The position numbers were made by a program, and so were the translations under genes. Positions 7,829-16,163 of a stretch of DNA of 52,193 nt are shown one piece after another (the stretch's first letter is position 1; each line of letters opens with the position of its first letter). The notes below the pieces were generated by a model, which was not told where the DNA came from, did not search any database, and saw only the letters and a program-made list of their open reading frames with translations. Source of the stretch: an uncultured Lactobacillus sp. (lineage in GTDB: Bacteria > Bacillota > Bacilli > Lactobacillales > Lactobacillaceae); contig CAJUTO010000009.1 in the NCBI GenBank assembly GCA_910589675.1, forward strand, positions 1-52,193, in the 5' to 3' direction.

Positions 7829-8401
7829 CTAGATTGCTGTCCATTTTTTGTGAAAATGTGTAAATAAGTCTATATTATTTTTCAAGAGACTAACAATTCC
7901 CTGTTTATCAATTATTTCTATTTGATTTTCCTTTAAAAATTGCAAAATTAGTTCAATTTGTTGATAGCTAATTTTACCTAAGGACAAACTGTACGCTTTA
8001 TTTTTCTCATCTTGTAAATATAAAGTAAGGTAATCGGGATTAAAATCTACTGGACTCATTCTTACATTTTTTGTATATCTTATCTCTGCAGTTTTGATTT
8101 GATTTAAATCAATTATTTGCGTATATTTTTTCTTCAGTCCCAAAAGTTGCATTAACTTAATAATATCTTTGTCGCTATAAGTAATAATTTTTATCCTCTT
8201 CTTATCGATCGACCAATAAGAACTAAAGCAAGTTGGTAGTGTAATAAAAATACCAAGAATTAGGACAATTAAAAATATCCACCAAGGCAAGTAACCAAAT
8301 CCCGTTACAAATAAAGATAATAAAACAACTAAAATCACACCCAGTAAAACGTGACTAATCTTTACAGGTTTTCCAATCATTACTTCATTTAAGTCCTTCA
8401 C
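7829..8401 (-). CDS. Small membrane protein of unknown function, two membrane segments
   Basis: A 190-residue protein. Two adjacent hydrophobic segments (about residues 17-33 and 39-56, with LPWWIF between) are followed by a cytoplasmic-looking domain (YWSIDKKRIKIITYSD, then IKTAEIRYTKNVRM) like the bacterial PH-like proteins common in lactobacilli. The start is a GTG preceded by GAAGGCGG; an in-frame ATG seven codons later is an alternative. A TATAAT lies about 40 bases upstream. No function can be assigned. Confidence 0.6.
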   Translation of the reverse strand: MKDLNEVMIGKPVKISHVLLGVILVVLLSLFVTGFGYLPWWIFLIVLILGIFITLPTCFSSYWSIDKKRIKIITYSDKDIIKLMQLLGLKKKYTQIIDLNQIKTAEIRYTKNVRMSPVDFNPDYLTLYLQDEKNKAYSLSLGKISYQQIELILQFLKENQIEIIDKQGIVSLLKNNIDLFTHFHKKWTAI

Positions 8402-8495
8402 CTCAACCGCCTTCTTTCATTCTTACCTATATTATAAACCGCTTTCATAAGTATGTATATTAGATACCTCATCAACAATATACGTTTACATCCCT

Positions 8496-9626
8496 TTAAA
8501 AATTAAGTAAACGAACTATATTTTCTGTAGTTCTAGCCACATTACTTGGTCCATTTTTCAAAGCAGTTGAAAGATCACACGCTCCGGGAATAATTCCAAA
8601 GATTGCAGTGAAGCCTTCACTATATAAACTATCAATTCCTTCTCCCAGATACCCTGCTAATGAGATAACTGGCTTATGATACTTTTTACCTAATTTAGCA
8701 ACTCCGTAGGGTGTTTTTCCAAATTTAGTTTGAAAATCTGTGCCACCTTCTCCGGTAAAGACATAGTCAGCATCCCTAATTTTTTCTTCTAGTTTGGTTA
8801 CTTCAATTGCAAGATCTACTCCTCGCCTCATTTCACAAGTAGTGAAAGCCATTAAACCAGCTCCTAAACCACCTGCCGCTCCTGCGCCTGACACTGAGGC
8901 AACATCTTTATTCAAATCACGCTTAACAATTTTAGCGTAGTGCTGTAAATTATTTTCAAGTTTTTCAACCATTTCTGGTGTGGCACTTTTTTGCGGTCCA
9001 AAAACTCTTGATGCACCCTCTTTACCAATTAATGGATTAGTAACATCACTTGCTAAAATTATTTTTACATCTCGCAGTCTTGAATCTAAGTTAGAAATAT
9101 CAATTTTGTCTAGTTTATCTAAATTTCCGCCACCAAAAGGAATTTGATGATTGTTTTGATCAAGTAGTTTTGCACCTAAAGCTTGTGCCATACCGCTACC
9201 GCCATCATTAGTGCTGCTGCCGCCTAATCCAATAATAATTTCTTTAACGTTGTGATCTAAGGCATCCCTAATCAATTCGCCAGTACCAAAAGTGGTGGTT
9301 ATCATTGGATTGCGCTTCTTCTTTTCTACTATCTCTAAGCCACTAGCCTTAGCCATTTCAATTACAGCAGTTGTCCCATTACCTAGAATTCCATAATATG
9401 CACTTATCTTATTTCCAAGCGGACCTGTAACTTCAACTATAACTCTTTGACCATGTGTCGCATCTACTAAAGAATCAACTGTTCCTTCTCCACCATCTGC
9501 CATAGGTACTTTAATCACTTCAGCAGCTGGATCAGCCTTTTTTATTCCTTTTTCCATTGCATTGCAGACTTCTTTTGCTGTCATACTTTCCTTAAATGAA
9601 TCCGGAGCTACTACATATTTTGTCAT
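8496..9626 (-). CDS. glxK: Glycerate kinase (GlxK/GarK family)
   Basis: It phosphorylates D-glycerate with ATP, feeding phosphoglycerate into lower glycolysis. The 376 residues match the family. Visible landmarks are the N-terminal APDSFKESMTA, VPMADGGEGTVDSLV (about 41-55), GLGGSSTNDGGSGMA (about 134-148), ASGLEIV and the C-terminal FTGEGGTDFQTKFGKTP. An AGAGGAC ribosome site precedes the ATG. It is a single-gene unit with its own promoter. Whether the product is the 2- or 3-phosphate cannot be told here. Confidence 0.92.
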   Translation of the reverse strand: MTKYVVAPDSFKESMTAKEVCNAMEKGIKKADPAAEVIKVPMADGGEGTVDSLVDATHGQRVIVEVTGPLGNKISAYYGILGNGTTAVIEMAKASGLEIVEKKKRNPMITTTFGTGELIRDALDHNVKEIIIGLGGSSTNDGGSGMAQALGAKLLDQNNHQIPFGGGNLDKLDKIDISNLDSRLRDVKIILASDVTNPLIGKEGASRVFGPQKSATPEMVEKLENNLQHYAKIVKRDLNKDVASVSGAGAAGGLGAGLMAFTTCEMRRGVDLAIEVTKLEEKIRDADYVFTGEGGTDFQTKFGKTPYGVAKLGKKYHKPVISLAGYLGEGIDSLYSEGFTAIFGIIPGACDLSTALKNGPSNVARTTENIVRLLNF

Positions 9627-9684
9627 TATTAAGTCCTCTATTTTTGTGTTTGTCTAATTAATACTTTTTATTTTCTTTATAATT

Positions 9685-9712
9685 TTATTATTTCTAGCAT
9701 AAAAGTGGTCAA
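9685..9712 (-). promoter_or_regulatory. Putative promoter of glycerate kinase
   Basis: On the minus strand, TTGACC (9712-9707), 16 bases, then TAATAA (9690-9685). Confidence 0.5.
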
Positions 9713-9748
9713 GATCATGAATTAATACCGAATAAGACTATTGTTCTA

Positions 9749-10139
9749 CTAGGCTACGGTAGAAGTTATATTTTTATATGGATAAACGTGAGTGGAATTA
9801 GACTGAAATTCCTTAACAGAAATTATTCTATTTTCTTTATCAAATTTAATAATTGATACACCATCAAACTCACTAATTCTATTTTTATAATTACATTTAA
9901 AATACCATTCAACAAAAGCTATCTCATTAGCAATCCAAATATTCTTAATTGGCCATTCCAATACTTGCCCATTCTTATTCCAATCTTTATACCAAGCTAT
10001 AATTTCAGCTTTATTTCTATAGATTGGCCCATAACATTCACTTTTTATTGAAAGTATCTTCAAAATCTTCAAAGTTTGGAACAATCCACGACTTAAAATA
10101 TCTTTTTATTATTTGCTCTTTACTTTCTATCATTATCAT
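9749..10139 (-). pseudogene. SnoaL-like (NTF2-fold) protein, frameshifted
   Basis: Two frames together make one SnoaL-like protein. The first (ATG at 10139 or 10133) reads ESKEQIIKRYFKSWI and FEDFEDTFNKK, then hits TGA. The second continues as ECYGPIYRNKAEIIAWYKDWN, VEWYFKCNY, FDGVSIIKF and VKEFQS to a stop at 9749. The junction is the run AATAAAAAG (about 10042-10050), where one base gained or lost would do this. The 111-codon frame that starts at 10084 begins with out-of-frame residues and is not the true start. Family members are small NTF2-fold proteins, often of unknown activity. A sequencing slip in the A-run is possible. Confidence 0.7.
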
Positions 10140-10165
10140 GCTACCCTACTTTTCCAAAAATTACA

Positions 10166-10193
10166 GAAAAAGGTAGAAATAAACTTCTACCTT
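10166..10193 (-). terminator. Terminator after the flavin oxidoreductase
   Basis: On the minus strand AAAGGTAGAA pairs with TTCTACCTTT across a short loop and runs into TTTTTC, about 10 bases past the stop codon. It shares the core CTTCTAC/GTAGAAG with the hairpins near 6775 and 7795. Confidence 0.7.
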
Positions 10194-10203
10194 TAACATC
10201 TCT

Positions 10204-11355
10204 TTATTTAACTTTAATCGCCTTACTATAATCAAGTCCCTGCAACATCTTTGCAAAATTAGGACGTTTAGTCTGTTTATCCATTACTTCACGCAAGCCT
10301 GGCGTTAAAGCTTGCTCTTTTTCTTCTTCATCTGACAACTCAGTGATGACTTTATCTCCTTCACCAGCAACCACTTTTGCCGCAAAGCTAGCATCAATTA
10401 TTTGAGCTCTCCCAGCAGCTACTAAGTCAGTGTAATTTAGAGCATCTTCAGCATTTTTTTGATTCATTACATCCCCGACAATAATTAATTTTGTATCTTT
10501 GCCAATTACTGGTCTAAATAATTCTGCAAATGTTTTAGCAGAATCATCTGGTTTTGCCTTATAGTCCGGTAATGATAAATGAATATAATCAAAGTCAAAA
10601 TTATTTGTTAAATTATCAATTAATTTTGTTGATTCATGCCAGGTATAACCTACATTACCTGGATTAATTTCTTCTGGACTAATCCGATAACCAATAATAA
10701 AGTCCTGTGGAGCATACTTTCTCACAACTTTGAAAACTTCTTTAGCCACAGTTAATGGGAATGCTTCGTAATCTCCCCACTTATCTTGACGATGATTTGA
10801 AAAGCGAGAAAAGAACTGTTGAATTAAATAATGATTGGCACCGTGAATCTCTACTCCATCAAAACCAGCTTCAATTGCTCGCTTAGTCGCTCTACCAAAA
10901 TCTTTAACAACTTGTTCTACTTGTTCAGTAGTGAAAGCCTGAACTCCATAAGGTAAAAATGGATAATTGGCACTATCTGGAGCATATACTGGCAACCCTA
11001 AATGTGCACGATAATTTGCTTCTCGTCCTGTATGGGCAATTTGAAGTAGGGCCTTATTCCCTCCTGATTTCATCGTTTTTGCCATCTTAGTCAAACCAGG
11101 TAAAAACTTATCATCATAAACGGCTAATTGTGTTCTATTATCCGCCCAAGTGATTGCAGGTCCACCTGCTGGGCTCACATAATTATATTCTGAAATTACT
11201 AAACCTGCAGAATTTGCACGTGCTTTCCAATAAGAAATTGTATCTTCACTAACCATGCCATTTAACCCACTGTTGGTAAGCATCGGTGGTTGCACCATTC
11301 GATTATTAATAACTGCACCATGTTTAAAAGTTACTTTGTCGGATAATTTTTTCAT
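10204..11355 (-). CDS. Old Yellow Enzyme family NADH:flavin oxidoreductase
   Basis: A 383-residue FMN TIM-barrel enzyme. Landmarks are the N-terminal NNRMVQPPML, IAHTGREA (about 108), the active-site segment GFDGVEIHGANHYLIQQFFS with the substrate-binding His, SNHRQDKWGD, and the C-terminal phosphate site LIIVGDV and AAGRAQIIDASF. Family members reduce activated C=C bonds with NAD(P)H; the physiological substrate here is unknown. A promoter is visible just upstream. It lies next to a nitroreductase, another FMN enzyme, on the same strand but with its own promoter. Confidence 0.88.
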   Translation of the reverse strand: MKKLSDKVTFKHGAVINNRMVQPPMLTNSGLNGMVSEDTISYWKARANSAGLVISEYNYVSPAGGPAITWADNRTQLAVYDDKFLPGLTKMAKTMKSGGNKALLQIAHTGREANYRAHLGLPVYAPDSANYPFLPYGVQAFTTEQVEQVVKDFGRATKRAIEAGFDGVEIHGANHYLIQQFFSRFSNHRQDKWGDYEAFPLTVAKEVFKVVRKYAPQDFIIGYRISPEEINPGNVGYTWHESTKLIDNLTNNFDFDYIHLSLPDYKAKPDDSAKTFAELFRPVIGKDTKLIIVGDVMNQKNAEDALNYTDLVAAGRAQIIDASFAAKVVAGEGDKVITELSDEEEKEQALTPGLREVMDKQTKRPNFAKMLQGLDYSKAIKVK

Positions 11356-11405
11356 AACAATGACACTTTCTATAATCTTCTTACTTTTTATTAGTTTATG
11401 ATTAT

Positions 11406-11434
11406 AGTATAGTGCTAATTTGTTCTTACGTAAA
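11406..11434 (-). promoter_or_regulatory. Promoter of the flavin oxidoreductase, with TTACGTAA dyad
   Basis: On the minus strand, TTTACG (11434-11429), 17 bases, then TATACT (11411-11406). The palindrome TTACGTAA overlaps the -35 and could bind a MarR/HxlR-like regulator not present in the window. Confidence 0.55.
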
Positions 11435-11447
11435 GTAAGTTATCCAA

Positions 11448-12092
11448 TTATTCGAATTTCAAAACTTCATCAACTGGATATCTAACTGACTTAAGTTCTT
11501 CTACATTTTTATCTGGTTTTCCAATAGCAATCCCCATTACTGGAACATACTGCTCTGGATCAAGTCCCATTACACTTGCAGCTTTCTTTGCATCATAACC
11601 AGCCATTGCATTTGTTTCATATCCATGTGTTCTAGCAATTAGCATCAACTGCATTGCAGCAAGTGAAGAATCAACCATTGCATCCGCAGTAAGCATTGTT
11701 TTATCTGCATGCTCATATAATGGTAAAAATGTATTATAAACTTTATCTAGTTCTTCTTTTGAGATTCTCTTTTCTGCATACATTTGATCCCATAATGCAC
11801 GGTACTTCTTAAAGGCTAAAGTGTTACCAAAAATCTGAATAACTGCACTTGATGTATCAATTTGCGGATTATTAAAGGACATGTAAAATTCATGTAGTTT
11901 CTTCTTACCTTTATCAGTATCCACTACTACAAATTGCCATGCTTGTAAGTTACATGCAGAAGGTGCCGTAGTTGCTTCTTTAACTATCTCTCTTAATTCA
12001 GACCGAGAAATTTTCACATTTTTATCAAAATGCCGAACCGAATGACGATTGAGTAATACATCACCGAAATTATTGTTTTCAAATTGTGCCAT
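11448..12092 (-). CDS. Nitroreductase family protein
   Basis: A 214-residue FMN-dependent NAD(P)H oxidoreductase. Diagnostic features are RHSVRHFDKN (about 16-25), ATTAPSACNLQAWQFVVV (FMN contact, about 41-58), the helical lid, SSLAAMQLMLIARTHGYETNAMAGYD and VMGIAIGKPDK near the C-terminus. An AGGAGGA ribosome site precedes the ATG. A cre-like box sits in the leader, so carbon catabolite control is likely. The natural substrate is unknown. Confidence 0.88.
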   Translation of the reverse strand: MAQFENNNFGDVLLNRHSVRHFDKNVKISRSELREIVKEATTAPSACNLQAWQFVVVDTDKGKKKLHEFYMSFNNPQIDTSSAVIQIFGNTLAFKKYRALWDQMYAEKRISKEELDKVYNTFLPLYEHADKTMLTADAMVDSSLAAMQLMLIARTHGYETNAMAGYDAKKAASVMGLDPEQYVPVMGIAIGKPDKNVEELKSVRYPVDEVLKFE

Positions 12093-12112
12093 ATATTTTA
12101 TCCTCCTATGTT

Positions 12113-12126
12113 TATTAGCGCTTACA
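12113..12126 (-). promoter_or_regulatory. cre-like CcpA box in the nitroreductase leader
   Basis: On the minus strand TGTAAGCGCTAATA fits the cre consensus TGNAARCGNWWNCA with one mismatch. It lies between a TATAAT-like -10 and the start codon, a roadblock position. Confidence 0.5.
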
Positions 12127-12158
12127 TTGAGTATTATAGTATAAAATTTTTATGATAT

Positions 12159-12197
12159 AAAAAAGGGATACAACATCTTTTAAAATGTATATCCTTC
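12159..12197 (-). terminator. Terminator of the MFS-glycosidase operon
   Basis: On the minus strand GGATATACAT pairs imperfectly with ATGTTGTATCC, followed by CTTTTTT, just after the glycoside hydrolase stop. Confidence 0.65.
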
Positions 12198-12205
12198 TTC
12201 TTTTT

Positions 12206-13738
12206 CTATTCTGCTATTAATAACAAAGCTTGATAATCTTTCCGTGGTAAATGAATATATTTATCATTTTCAACTTCTTGATCAAAATCTTCCACTGTTT
12301 CATCCCAAGCATTAATAAGCTTGGCATGATATTTCTTTCCTTTTGGCAAAAAGCTTAAAACTTCAAACTCTGGCTGATTTTCGCCAAAATAAACTAACCA
12401 TTTCTTTTCATCTGGTGTTGAACCAACTGCTAATTCCCATGTTGGTCCACTTGTGGCCTGTGGATTTACCCAATCAAAGCCATTATCTTTTAGTAAGTCA
12501 TATAAGAAATTAATTTTCTTTTGACTTTCACCATATAATTTTCCTCCATGAGCCCACCAAATTGGACGTTTTGTATGAGGCTTATCAATGTAAGTTTCAC
12601 CATGAGTACATCCTCCTCCACGTAAAACCACACGCCAGAAATTGTCCATCATGCCTTTGGCAGTATTGTCACCCCAGCCAAATTCAATATTACCTTCATA
12701 GCGACATTCATCATCGATAACCGGTTTTTGATATTCTTTAATCCATTTTGGAATTATGAAAACATTGTCACTTTGGATGCTTAAATGTGTAATCCAAGGC
12801 TTAGTATGATCATACCAATTCTTAACTGTATCCTTATGTTGTGGTGGATCATAGAAATTATGAATAGACTCTAGGTGTTGGGACGGATCTTTTTCATGAA
12901 CGAATTCACCTATTCGATCCCAATCTTTTAATGGAATTTGTCCTACTAAGTTCATCAAATCATATTCATTTGCAAGTGCCCACCATACATTTTTATATGA
13001 AGCAAGGCGTGCAATAATATACTTTAAGTACCAAAGATTATTTTCTAATCCCATACGAGCAAAGCCCCAACGGTCATAGGGACTAAATAAAATCAAATCA
13101 GCCTCTATGCCAAGTTTGTCTAGCTTATCAATGTTATTTTCCAAATTTTGAAAATACTTTGGATTTGGTCTCGTATAATCAAAACCAGTTTCATGAGCAT
13201 CAAAAATCCAATCATTCGCTCCACGCTTATATCTTAAAAATCCTTCAAATGGATATATTTCTGGCTCCTCTTCATTATATGAATAGCTCTTAGGAAATAC
13301 GAGCATTCTAATTTTATTGAAATTATTATTCTTTAGCGTTTCTAGTGTTTCTTCTTGAACCTCTTTTGGTTGTACAGTCCATGCATAAGCCGTAGTTCCA
13401 AACGGAATGTAGCTAGTACCATCTGCATAAGCAAAATGAGTTTTGCCTGCTACTCTAACCGGTCCATGATTATCCTTGCTTGCCTTAGTTACTGTAAAAT
13501 TATCATTTTTTTCATCTAATTCTGGAACGTTCGAGTGTGTCGTAACAGTATATTCCCCCTCAACTTCGGGCATGTAGCGAATTTTATATTTTCCATCTCT
13601 ATCGTAGAATCCATCAACTGTAATCGAATGATTATTTCTATCAAAAGTTGCACTTAATTCAACATCTCGAAATGGATTTCCATCAGTCGGTCCATCCAAT
13701 GTTAATTCATATCTTTTCCACTTTTCTACTTCTTTCAT
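12206..13738 (-). CDS. Intracellular glycoside hydrolase, DUF5060 + DUF4038-like + DUF5605-like
   Basis: A 510-residue protein without signal peptide. Residues about 1-90 form an Ig-like DUF5060 domain (VEGEYTVTTHSN). Residues 100-400 form a TIM-barrel hydrolase (TSYIPFGTTAYAW, NNNFNKIRMLVFPKSY), with candidate acid/base Glu258 in VWWALANEYD and nucleophile Glu344 in PVIDDECRYEGN. The C-terminal 100 residues form a beta domain (DUF5605-like). Such proteins are related to GH5/GH140-type enzymes. It lies 14 bases after the MFS transporter gene, so the two form an operon whose product should cleave an imported glycoside. The substrate is inferred from the cluster (apiosyl glycosides) and not proven. 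Confidence 0.78.
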   Translation of the reverse strand: MKEVEKWKRYELTLDGPTDGNPFRDVELSATFDRNNHSITVDGFYDRDGKYKIRYMPEVEGEYTVTTHSNVPELDEKNDNFTVTKASKDNHGPVRVAGKTHFAYADGTSYIPFGTTAYAWTVQPKEVQEETLETLKNNNFNKIRMLVFPKSYSYNEEEPEIYPFEGFLRYKRGANDWIFDAHETGFDYTRPNPKYFQNLENNIDKLDKLGIEADLILFSPYDRWGFARMGLENNLWYLKYIIARLASYKNVWWALANEYDLMNLVGQIPLKDWDRIGEFVHEKDPSQHLESIHNFYDPPQHKDTVKNWYDHTKPWITHLSIQSDNVFIIPKWIKEYQKPVIDDECRYEGNIEFGWGDNTAKGMMDNFWRVVLRGGGCTHGETYIDKPHTKRPIWWAHGGKLYGESQKKINFLYDLLKDNGFDWVNPQATSGPTWELAVGSTPDEKKWLVYFGENQPEFEVLSFLPKGKKYHAKLINAWDETVEDFDQEVENDKYIHLPRKDYQALLLIAE

Positions 13739-13752
13739 TTTTATTCTCCTTC

Positions 13753-14979
13753 TTATTTAACAGCCTTTGCCGAAGCTTTTTTAGTGTTTCTTGAAACCGC
13801 AAGTACTACAAATACCAAGGCAATTACTCCTAAAATACCTGCGCTAATTCTCATTTGATCAACCGCAGTAGACAACCCAGTCATTCCACTCAATAAAGCT
13901 ATTACACATGGTGATGCAAATGCACCTAAATTGTTACAAATCTGAGCAATTGAAATAATTAAGTTACTAATGGAACTGTCTACTTCACTTAAAATACTGT
14001 CGTAAACATACGAAATAATTAAGCTTGAAATCATCATCAACAATAAACCAATAAAGAAAATAGTCATATTAGGGGCTTGTGAACACACAATAAATCCAAC
14101 TGTACCTAAAGAAATTGCGACTACTGGAGTAAAATTCTTTAGTACTTTGAAAATACGAGCGTATGCCATAGAAATTAGAGCTCCAACCAGACCCGCAATA
14201 GCAATTTCGGTAGACAACATCCCCTGATTTGCCAAATGATTTTGTTGAATAACCAGAGCTGATGCTGTTGCTTCAACCATAAATGCCGAAAAGTATAAAA
14301 ATAGCATTAAGAACGCAACATAAATACTTGCCGGAATTTTTGCATGCTTAGATCTCTGTTTCTGTTCTTTAGTAGATGATTTTTCAAGAGTAGTTTCTTT
14401 TTCCATCTTTGGGGTGTAACCCATCATGAATAAAATCAAAAATGGAATAATAAATAGGAAGTAAAGAAAAGTTGCTTGCCACTTAATTCCCAACAAAAGG
14501 CCAGCTACAAAAGTCATTGAACTGTTTCCTAAAGTTCCCATAGCACCTTGAATGCCAATTAAAGTTTTTTGTTCTTCTCCACTAAAACAGTCTCCAATTA
14601 ACGAAACCGCTAGTGATGTAAATAAACCAATGCCAGCACCAACCAGTAATCTACTAGCAACAATAATTGCAAAATTACTAATAAAAAACGGTATTAAACC
14701 ACCGACTATTGTCGTAATCATCCCAATAATAACTGTATTTCTTTTACCAACCCATTTAATTACTGCATTACTAAATAAAATGAAAAGCATAATAGTAAGA
14801 GATGGTAAAGTGAAGAGAGCTTGTACTGAAGTTAAAGATTGATTCGGAAAGGACTTAGCAATCAAAGGAATAGCTGCTAGATTGGAGCCAGCTACCTGCA
14901 AGAAAAGTGATATTCCAAGAATTCCGACTTTTAATTTCCAATTATGTTTATTATCTTGCTTTATTTTTTCAACATTCAT
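13753..14979 (-). CDS. MFS transporter (likely glycoside or sugar uptake)
   Basis: A 408-residue protein with about twelve hydrophobic segments, a central charged loop (residues about 193-212, KEQKQRSKHAK) and the MFS motif region ASRLLVGAGIGLF in segment 4. A GGAGG ribosome site precedes the ATG. It is first in the operon with the downstream hydrolase, and its promoter holds a perfect LacI-type palindrome. It is therefore probably induced by, and imports, the substrate of that hydrolase. Efflux cannot be excluded from sequence alone. Confidence 0.82.
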   Translation of the reverse strand: MNVEKIKQDNKHNWKLKVGILGISLFLQVAGSNLAAIPLIAKSFPNQSLTSVQALFTLPSLTIMLFILFSNAVIKWVGKRNTVIIGMITTIVGGLIPFFISNFAIIVASRLLVGAGIGLFTSLAVSLIGDCFSGEEQKTLIGIQGAMGTLGNSSMTFVAGLLLGIKWQATFLYFLFIIPFLILFMMGYTPKMEKETTLEKSSTKEQKQRSKHAKIPASIYVAFLMLFLYFSAFMVEATASALVIQQNHLANQGMLSTEIAIAGLVGALISMAYARIFKVLKNFTPVVAISLGTVGFIVCSQAPNMTIFFIGLLLMMISSLIISYVYDSILSEVDSSISNLIISIAQICNNLGAFASPCVIALLSGMTGLSTAVDQMRISAGILGVIALVFVVLAVSRNTKKASAKAVK

Positions 14980-15019
14980 TGTTTTCCTCCTTATTTTTAC
15001 TTGTTTTTCTCACATCTCT

Positions 15020-15048
15020 ATAATATTATGTAACCGGTTACATTACAA
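15020..15048 (-). promoter_or_regulatory. MFS-operon promoter with LacI-family operator in the spacer
   Basis: On the minus strand, TTGTAA (15048-15043), 17 bases, then TATTAT (15025-15020). The spacer holds the perfect 16-base palindrome ATGTAACCGGTTACAT (15028-15043), a classic LacI-family operator with central CG. Binding would block polymerase directly. Confidence 0.85.
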
Positions 15049-15145
15049 TAAGCAATTACTTAACTAGCACTAAACTAATATTTATTATTACTTGCGCTAT
15101 AATAGCTGCTGTAACCCAGTATTTTCAAAATAAGGATTTAAAAAT

Positions 15146-16102
15146 ATGACCATTAGAGATATTGCTAAATTAGCTAACGTATCTGTCGCTACCGTATCTC
15201 GAATCATCAATAATTCAGGAAAAGTAAGCGATAAGACACGATTAAAGGTAAACAAGATAATTGAAGAGACAAACTATCATCCTAATCAAGTAGCTAGAAC
15301 TTTATATCAAAAGCGTTCAAAAATGATTGGAATTATTATTCCTTTTGCTGAAAACATCTTCTACAGTCGAATTATTAATGGAATTCAATCTGTTTTGCAG
15401 CCAGCAGGCTACACATGTTTGATATCTTTCAGCGTAGGTTCAAACAATAAAAAGTATCAAGCGGCCATCAATAATTTCCTTCAAAATAATATTGACGGTA
15501 TCATTTCTTCTGCCTTTGAAATGAATGAGAATATTTGTCGTATTCCGCTTGTGATGTATGATAGTGCAAACATTTCTGACGATATTATTCGTATAGCTTC
15601 CGATAATGCTAAAGGTGGGAAGGAAAGCGTGAAGTTAATCTCTACTGCCAAAAGAGCTGTCTTAATTCAACATCTTCCTTTAAGCTTGCCAACTGTTAAA
15701 GAAAGAGTCACAAGTATTATTAATGAATTAAAAAAGAGGCACTTGACCTATACTTTACAAGAAATTAGTGAACACGACACTTACAAATTAGTCGCTGAAA
15801 AAGCTCTTCATAATATTCAGACTTACGATGCTATCATTACAATTAACGATATCTATGCAGCCCATATTTTAAAATTAGCTAGAAAAATGAATCTAAGAGT
15901 ACCAGCTGACTTTCAATTAGTTGGCTATGATAATACTGAAATGTCTGAGCTTACTTCACCTACTCTTTCAACGATTGACCAACAACCTGAATTAATTGGC
16001 AAAACTGCTGCTAAAAGATTGCTTGCATTGATTGATGGTAAAAGTTCTACTGAAAATAGTGTGATAGATATTAAAACTGTAAAAAGAGAGTCAACAAAAT
16101 AA
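15146..16102 (+). CDS. LacI-family transcriptional repressor
   Basis: A 318-residue protein. The N-terminal helix-turn-helix is TIRDIAKLANVSVATVSRIINN with hinge NYHPNQVARTL; the rest is a periplasmic-binding-protein-like effector domain (IGIIIPFAENIFYSRIINGIQ, LVGYDNTEMSEL, STIDQQPELIGKTAAKRL). It is divergent from the MFS-hydrolase operon, whose promoter holds a perfect palindrome, so it very likely represses that operon. The effector is probably the imported sugar or its phosphate. AAGGA precedes the ATG, and a TATAAT lies at 15098-15103. Confidence 0.9.
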   Translation: MTIRDIAKLANVSVATVSRIINNSGKVSDKTRLKVNKIIEETNYHPNQVARTLYQKRSKMIGIIIPFAENIFYSRIINGIQSVLQPAGYTCLISFSVGSNNKKYQAAINNFLQNNIDGIISSAFEMNENICRIPLVMYDSANISDDIIRIASDNAKGGKESVKLISTAKRAVLIQHLPLSLPTVKERVTSIINELKKRHLTYTLQEISEHDTYKLVAEKALHNIQTYDAIITINDIYAAHILKLARKMNLRVPADFQLVGYDNTEMSELTSPTLSTIDQQPELIGKTAAKRLLALIDGKSSTENSVIDIKTVKRESTK

Positions 16103-16127
16103 GACTTGGCAAACTGCCAAGTCTTAT
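16102..16127. terminator. Hairpin between convergent lacI and PTS genes
   Basis: AAGACTTGGCA pairs with TGCCAAGTCTT perfectly. The T-run is short on both strands, so strength is uncertain, but the position just after both stops fits a terminator. Confidence 0.65.
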
Positions 16128-16163
16128 TACAGATGATATTGTTTTAATAGTTTTCGTGAACTC

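Noticed and set aside
10204-12092. Flavin oxidoreductase and nitroreductase as one operon
   Set aside because: A clear promoter for the oxidoreductase lies between them, so cotranscription is not required; left as separate units.
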